From Sipunculus nudus (taxonomy: Eukaryota > Annelida > Sipuncula > Golfingiida > Sipunculidae), in the NCBI GenBank assembly GCA_026874595.1, contig CM049318.1:30724956-30788955 (forward strand): a DNA stretch of 64,000 bases. The letters are read 5' to 3'. The position numbers and the translations under genes were made by a program. Positions 59,150 to 64,000 of the stretch are shown here, piece by piece (position 1 is the first letter of the stretch; each line of letters starts with the position of its first letter). Under the pieces are notes generated by a model that saw only the letters and a program-made list of their open reading frames with translations, made no database searches and was not told the DNA's origin.

Positions 59150-62100
59150 TATATATAAAGCTGTCTTTATCGTGACCTTGTTTCCATTCACTTATTCGGC
59201 TGATATACCGAGGTTCATAACTGGCTTGTACACTTTACACTTGCAAATGTTCTTTGATCTCGTTCCTGAATCCGGATCATGTCCTAGATCCATACCTAAA
59301 CATGATTGCTTCTTCACTGCTCCATTCCCGAAACACCCTGAACAATTCTTGAGATTATGTGCATGGTTGCGTGAGGATTGGTGTGTACAAACACACAAGC
59401 ACCCACACGAACGGATATGAAGGTAAACCCTCCTGGCGAAGAAAACGAAGATTCTTTATACAAATCTTTGGTAAAGATGGGTTTAAAAGAATATGACATT
59501 TGTACCTTCTGTAAACAAGAAAAAGAATCACTGATACATTTATTCTGTGAATGCTCTAAAGTAAAAAAGCTATGGTCGGAAATATTTATATGGTTAGACA
59601 CCTTAAACCTGCCCATGATATATGCTAGAGATATAATACTGTTCAACATAAGTTCTGATAAATGTTTAGAGAAAATTATCCTGTTGATAAAATATTAAAT
59701 TTATGTAGCAAGATGTGAACAATACCCTTTGTCTCTAAATGCGGCTGTTAAACATATAAAATTATACTATACTATTGAGAGACAAGTAGCAATTCATAAA
59801 GGGAAACTTGTCCAACATATTTTATTAAGGAACAGAATAAACAGCTTTCTGAGTGTAGATGATTGATTATAAATGTTACTCTACTCTGCTTGATAAAAAT
59901 ATAATATATTGAACTCTTGTTGTAGGAATATACTATTATGCATCTCGTCCGTGTGCAGTGCCATTTGTTGTTCTTTTGTACTGTATCATTACATGTGTGT
60001 TTGTGTATCTGTATTGTTTTGAAATAAATTAAAAAAAAAGATTCTTTATACTCTTTTTACCCAGATCATTACATACACTAAAACTGTAAGAAAATAGGAA
60101 TGCTTGGTACCATAGTGATATGCTTAACGTTACAAACGGAGGAAACCATCTGTGCTAGTACGTGTTAGCTCAAGCCCTTCAACATTTACTTCCTTTGCCG
60201 ATGCGTACCTGCGATAGATGTCGTCATCCTCCCCGCCCCATCCGTAGTAGGAGTTAGAAAATCCATTTACTGACTCAAACTGCTCGGGTGTGAAAGCCGT
60301 TGACCCGCCGAAAACATTATCGTATAACAACCTGCACAACAAAGTATATGTGAATTTATTAATGTATTACAAAACTGAATAAAAAACTTGCATGATAGTA
60401 TTTGAATGATATGAGGCATTTTTCTTTCAAACGTTCGTAATAGTAGAATTTCACAATGATTGTAAATAGATTTTATATTGAAAACAAAAATGTACTGTAT
60501 TGACAGTCCTAGCCATGAAAACATGACTCCCAAGCATTTTTATTAAACGCATCGGGCGTTGGAGTCATGTTACCAGTCACAATTTAACAGCTGTGACAAG
60601 GGTCGGGTCAACATATTGACTTGGTGGCAGTATTCCAAATAAACATTAAACAATTTTGTTTTACTTGTATTAAAATTAACTATATATTTTAATACGTAAG
60701 GTGGTACCAAATAACACCTCTCGTTTCGTAAGCACCAGTTTTCTTTAAAACAAAACACACGCTAGGTTCGCATGGAGGTATATAAATCCAGTCTTCATGG
60801 AGGCGCTTCATGTTTTGTTTATAAATATTAACACGTTTCTCCTTTATATTCATGCAAAAAAGGCACTTCCTTTCCAGAAGATTTTTAGCTAAAATAATTA
60901 TGACTTGCGCTTCTATTGAGAACTACTCTTAGTCGGCCGTACATTGGGTTAATCTGCGCTGGCTGTTAGCCCAAGGCAGTCTCGTATACTTTTCCGAGAG
61001 GATTTGTGTAATGGAGTGACATTTGGGGGTGTTTTTCATGAAAAATAGGCCTGTGTTATCAATTATCACGGCATGAAAACATGTAAGTTTACTTGGAATG
61101 TGGTTACTTGTAGATCTTGATGAAGGACGTGGTAAAGTCTTAATCAAATTGTGGAAATTACAATATGACAAGCAATAAACATTGGAGAGTACGGTCAGAT
61201 ATGACGAGTACATCTTGTTAACTTAAAATTGATCCGAACTCTATAGCCCGTACTGCCACCCCAATGTCTTCAGGATTATATCGACGTTCGGGTGACAGGC
61301 TGCCGCCATGCCAGTCCCCGAGTGAGCGTGATATTAAAGGTACATAAACATTTGCAATAATATGTGTATTATCTCACGTTTTGGGTTAAACATTTCCAAG
61401 CAAAACAACCCTAGCACGCGAATTTACTATCTCCATGCATCTGTTTCACCCGTTGTTATGGTTCTGTGCATGAGTAAACACAGTCCACGTGTCCATGCAC
61501 CATGCCAAGACTGCATTATAAAGGTCCGATCCTGAGCATGCGCGACATCTCCCGAAGAATAAAAATAACCATGATAGAAAAATAAATACAAAGGTAACGC
61601 CGGTTTTAAGCTTTAAAATAAATGATTTGGGAAATTTCGGCCACCAGATGGCGTGTGCACTATGTTTCTGTTTAGCCCTACAGATTTCGTCCGATGGAAT
61701 TTTTTTTCCCTCATGTGCAGGAGAAACCAAACGGTTTAAAAAAAAATTTTCAGATACAGTAATATTTTGAGAACAGACTATATGTTAAGTCTATTAAACA
61801 CGCCTGTGTATGAATACACCAATTTGAAGGTACGGACAGTTGCTGGGAATACGGTATGTTTTACCCTGGTGAGAATGTTATTGACTCAGGGTGTTTGACC
61901 ATTTGCCATTGTTAAAAGGAAGGACAGTCATTATTGCTACCTCTCACTTCGCTTTGGTCGACGTATGTGTTTTCCCTATTACGTTGGATTCGAGTTGACT
62001 TGTAGTCCTTGACTAAGTGCCATAGCCCAAGGAAAAATAAAGAGCCGCAGAGACATCTTACAAGCTTTGCCCCGATCGGACACACGGCTGACCTCTTAGA

Positions 62101-63492
62101 ATTGTAGATTCGAAGTTAAGCGGCCAACTTCCTTTCTTGGGCGCAGAGCCATTGATTTAATTCATAGCTGATGGTTATAAAAAGAATCATAGATATAACT
62201 AAAAATCTATTTCTAAGAAATGCGAGCTCTGCTATGTGAAGGAATCCTCTTATGGGATGCTCCCAAAACCGTGTTTGCATTTATTCGGCCCATATTCCAA
62301 GGTTGGCATTACATTGGCCCATTACCGAAGCGCCTTTACAATTTCACGATATTCCATTCATGATTGCATTAATTATGGTGTGAACATCACACAACAAAAC
62401 ACACACGAACGGGGTGAAAGCATACCCTCCCGGCGGAGTTAATGACAGTTCAGCTGTTTTTATACCTGTATGCAAATTTCTGTACCAGGAATCCCACGTG
62501 CCGAGGTTTATTGCCGCAGATGTAGATGTTCCTGTCATCTTCGGGAAGCATGTCGACATCATGGAATATAAAACAGTCAAAATGTCCCATTTTCTTTGCT
62601 TCCACATATCCAATGTTCAATAACATTGCCTGGTTAAACAGCTGCGGTGATGTCTGAAAATACGGACTCAGAGCAATAGCCTACTATTGTAACATTTATT
62701 GTATAGGAATTGGTTCTATTAACTTCAGGTTTGTTGGCTTTATTGTTAAAACACAGGAGTTCATGTGCTATATATTTTTATATTACTTCAGTATACACAG
62801 CGGCTCTAACAGATTGAAATGCACACCAATGAACTCTGTATATTATTGCAGGCATATCTATAAATGTTTAAAATAAGATAATATAAAAGGTAAAGTGTAT
62901 CATCTCAAGTCAGCTAACGAAGCGTTCAAGAAAAGGTTCTAATGATACAGAAAAAAAAAGAAAATTTTGTGTTGTTGGCCGAAAGATCATGGTATAATAA
63001 TTCTAGTGTGTTGCCGAATTTCGTAGTTGAGCTTTATTTAATAGGTATCAGTAAGGTGTGTGTAAATAACAGCATATCACACATGCCTTTACGTACATGA
63101 GACAAACTCTTTGAGAGGCATTACATAAACATCTGTTTAGACCGATTAAAAGTAATACGAATCAAAAAAGTCCTTTAATGGATATACAAATATCTCACCT
63201 GTTGAACAAGAAATATCCTATAGGCCAGTCGCTGTCGCTGCAGAAATGGATGCATGTGACTCAGAAACGGAAGAAGCTGCGAGGCACGGTTCCTGTAAGG
63301 CACGATAATAGCAATTCGGTAACGAGATGAACATGCTGTCGGTGTCCATTTCCCACCTGACGTCACTTCCGGGTTATCTCTCGTTATTTTCTCAACGGAA
63401 GTACTGATCCACCAAGTTGGTGCCCGATAGCCAACTACAAAATCATCGGCAAAACACCCAAATATACAGACGATCATCAATTTTAACATCAG
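58155..63492 (-). CDS. Beta-1,4-galactosyltransferase-family glycosyltransferase (5 exons seen, 5' end unresolved)
   Basis: Five exons join in frame to 287 residues counted from the Met at 63489. The family transfers Gal (or GalNAc) from a UDP-sugar to terminal GlcNAc in the Golgi. Motifs in order: IIVPYRNR (61-68), FHDVD with the metal-binding DxD (127-131), YDNVFGG (163-169), GWGGEDDD (190-197), TMIPHRRD (220-227) with the second metal-binding Met and His, and a normal C-terminal tail. The catalytic domain is therefore complete. A convincing type II anchor and stem are not seen: the first exon seen begins after a good acceptor, so the N-terminal exon(s) are probably past 64000. At the position matching bovine Tyr289 there is Val166, so donor choice could lean to GalNAc. 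The paralogue cannot be named from this. Confidence 0.88.
58950..59048 (-). CDS. Beta4GalT-like exon D: second metal-ligand motif
   Basis: 99 nt, phase 2 to 2. Encodes VHGIYNGSIRFPRSVARYTM then IPHRRDNPVSQE; M-x-x-H matches the Met344/His347 metal ligands of bovine B4GALT1. Acceptor atttgaccag, with (TA)n tracts further upstream; donor GAGAA|GTAAGT. Confidence 0.88.
59104..59157. repeat. (TA)n microsatellite
   Basis: TA tract upstream of the glycosyltransferase exon D acceptor. Confidence 0.9.
59448..60051 (+). mobile_element. 5'-truncated LINE 3' end with intact target duplication
   Basis: Encodes a C-terminal LINE zinc knuckle CTFCKQEKESLIHLFCEC and KKLWSEIF, then a frameshift, then VARCEQYPLSLNAAVKH to a stop at about 59867, a 3'UTR and an A tail at 60031-60039. 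The 14-nt sequence AAGATTCTTTATAC occurs on both sides (59448-59461 and 60038-60051). It lies antisense in the intron between exons C and D. Confidence 0.85.
60209..60331 (-). CDS. Beta4GalT-like exon C: FGG and WGGEDDD motifs
   Basis: 123 nt, phase 2 to 2. Encodes LLYDNVFGGSTAFTPEQF, NGFSNSYYGWGGEDDDIYR. WGGEDDD is the acceptor and catalytic signature. Acceptor gttgtgcag, donor GCAG|GTACGC. Confidence 0.94.
60332..62465. other. Glycosyltransferase intron between exons B and C
   Basis: No exon or RNA gene recognised. A 33-nt stretch near the exon B donor (62408-62440, around CACACGAACGG and ACCCTCC) also occurs at 59404-59437, so both may belong to an unnamed dispersed repeat. Confidence 0.5.
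62466..62653 (-). CDS. Beta4GalT-like exon B: DxD motif
   Basis: 188 nt, phase 0 to 2. Encodes TSPQLFNQAMLLNIGY, CFIFHDVDMLPEDDRN and PRHVGFLVQKFAY. The DVD is the metal/UDP-sugar site. Acceptor gtattttcag, donor ACAG|GTATAA. Confidence 0.93.
62654..63198. other. Glycosyltransferase intron between exons A and B
   Basis: AT-rich intron of 545 nt; nothing else recognised. Confidence 0.6.
63199..63492 (-). CDS. Beta4GalT-like exon A (first seen): stem end and donor-binding start
   Basis: Contains VEKITRDNPEV, GGKWTPTACSSRYRIAIIVP and YRNR, ending LVQQ. 3' donor CAG|GTGAGA. The 5' boundary is taken from an acceptor (catttccag) just before CTG-ATG; alternatives are a true start at 63489 or an acceptor near 63436 (ttttgtag). 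Confidence 0.82.
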
Positions 63493-63857
63493 CTGGAAAT
63501 GTGGTTTAAGATCGTATTCAGTAAAACATCAAAATCGCAAAAGTATTTTCTTCGAAGTTGTCGGCTAAACGAGGTCTTATATAAAGAGAAAAAAAGATTC
63601 GGGATCCTTAAGAAGTGTTCGTTATTTTAAGGTTGTCGTTAAAAAAGAGAAGTGGTCGTAAAGCGAGGGTTTTCAGTATATATATATATACTTACCTTGA
63701 TATATTATGAGTATATAATAAAGTATCATTTGTATCACATTTTTCAAACGCCATGGTTGAATCACAGGTTAACTCATCTATTGATTCGAACAAAGGCGAC
63801 CCTTAATTTCGATGAATAGCTTTCGTAAATTACCTGTCTCACAATGGTGTGTATACA

Positions 63858-64000
63858 CTTGATTTTTTTATATGGATTGTAGCAATATTAACTAGCAATA
63901 TTAACTAAAATGTGGCACTCTTCATTGATCGGATGGTAGCGTTTTGTTGTGGAGGTTGAGGAAACCGGAGGACCCGGAGAAAAACCACCGACCATAGACG
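63858..64000 (-). mobile_element. tRNA-derived SINE (family 2), copy b, cut by the window edge
   Basis: The minus strand shows the family-2 core TTTTTCTCCGGGTCCTCC followed by GAAGAGTGCCACATTTTAGT and a CAATCCAT tail, as in 17982-18225. The tRNA head lies beyond position 64000. Confidence 0.8.

Overview
The window is animal nuclear DNA, most likely from a marine bivalve mollusc. It is AT-rich, with short exons, long introns, dense (TA)n microsatellites, tRNA-derived SINEs and minisatellites. The bivalve call is an inference from the domain architecture of the main gene and from the repeat types; no species is claimed. There are two protein-coding genes, both on the minus strand.

Gene 1 (CDS 10789-46517) is a receptor-type tyrosine phosphatase. 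I could join 30 exons with fully consistent splice phases: 3996 coding nt, 1331 residues, and every junction keeps the frame. Order: signal peptide; two tandem farnesoic-acid-O-methyltransferase-like (FAMeT, PF12248-type) modules; about nine EGF-like modules; one membrane helix; an active-looking PTP domain D1 with an intact [10 protein letters not shown] loop; a degenerate D2 with HCLYGAAETG. The EGF part overlies an intragenic duplication that left two dead exons, and one live exon has lost a cysteine.

Gene 2 (58155 to about 63492, 5' end not resolved) is a beta-1,4-galactosyltransferase-family glycosyltransferase. Five exons cover the whole catalytic domain (DVD, FGG, WGGEDDD, M-x-x-H). 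The exon(s) for cytoplasmic tail, anchor and stem are probably beyond the right edge.

Layout. 1-2430: no gene seen. 2430-8300: a 5.9-kb minisatellite of about 40-bp units. 8300-10780: spacer with repeats. 10789-30550: phosphatase, EGF and FAMeT exons. 30551-46459: the 15.9-kb intron 1, holding a second array of the same minisatellite family, two remnants of it, a recent tandem duplication, and one arm of an older colinear segmental duplication whose other arm surrounds exon 1. 46460-46610: exon 1 and a TATA-type promoter. 46.6-58.1 kb: intergenic, with a Mutator-like foldback element bearing a perfect 10-bp target duplication, two copies of a TIR MITE, two related CTGCT/AGCA repeat fields and a Ty3/Gypsy RNase H relic. 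58.1-64 kb: glycosyltransferase, with a 5'-truncated LINE in one intron and part of a SINE at the window edge.

The genes have no obvious functional link beyond both acting in the secretory/cell-surface system. No CRISPR, operon or bacterial feature is present.
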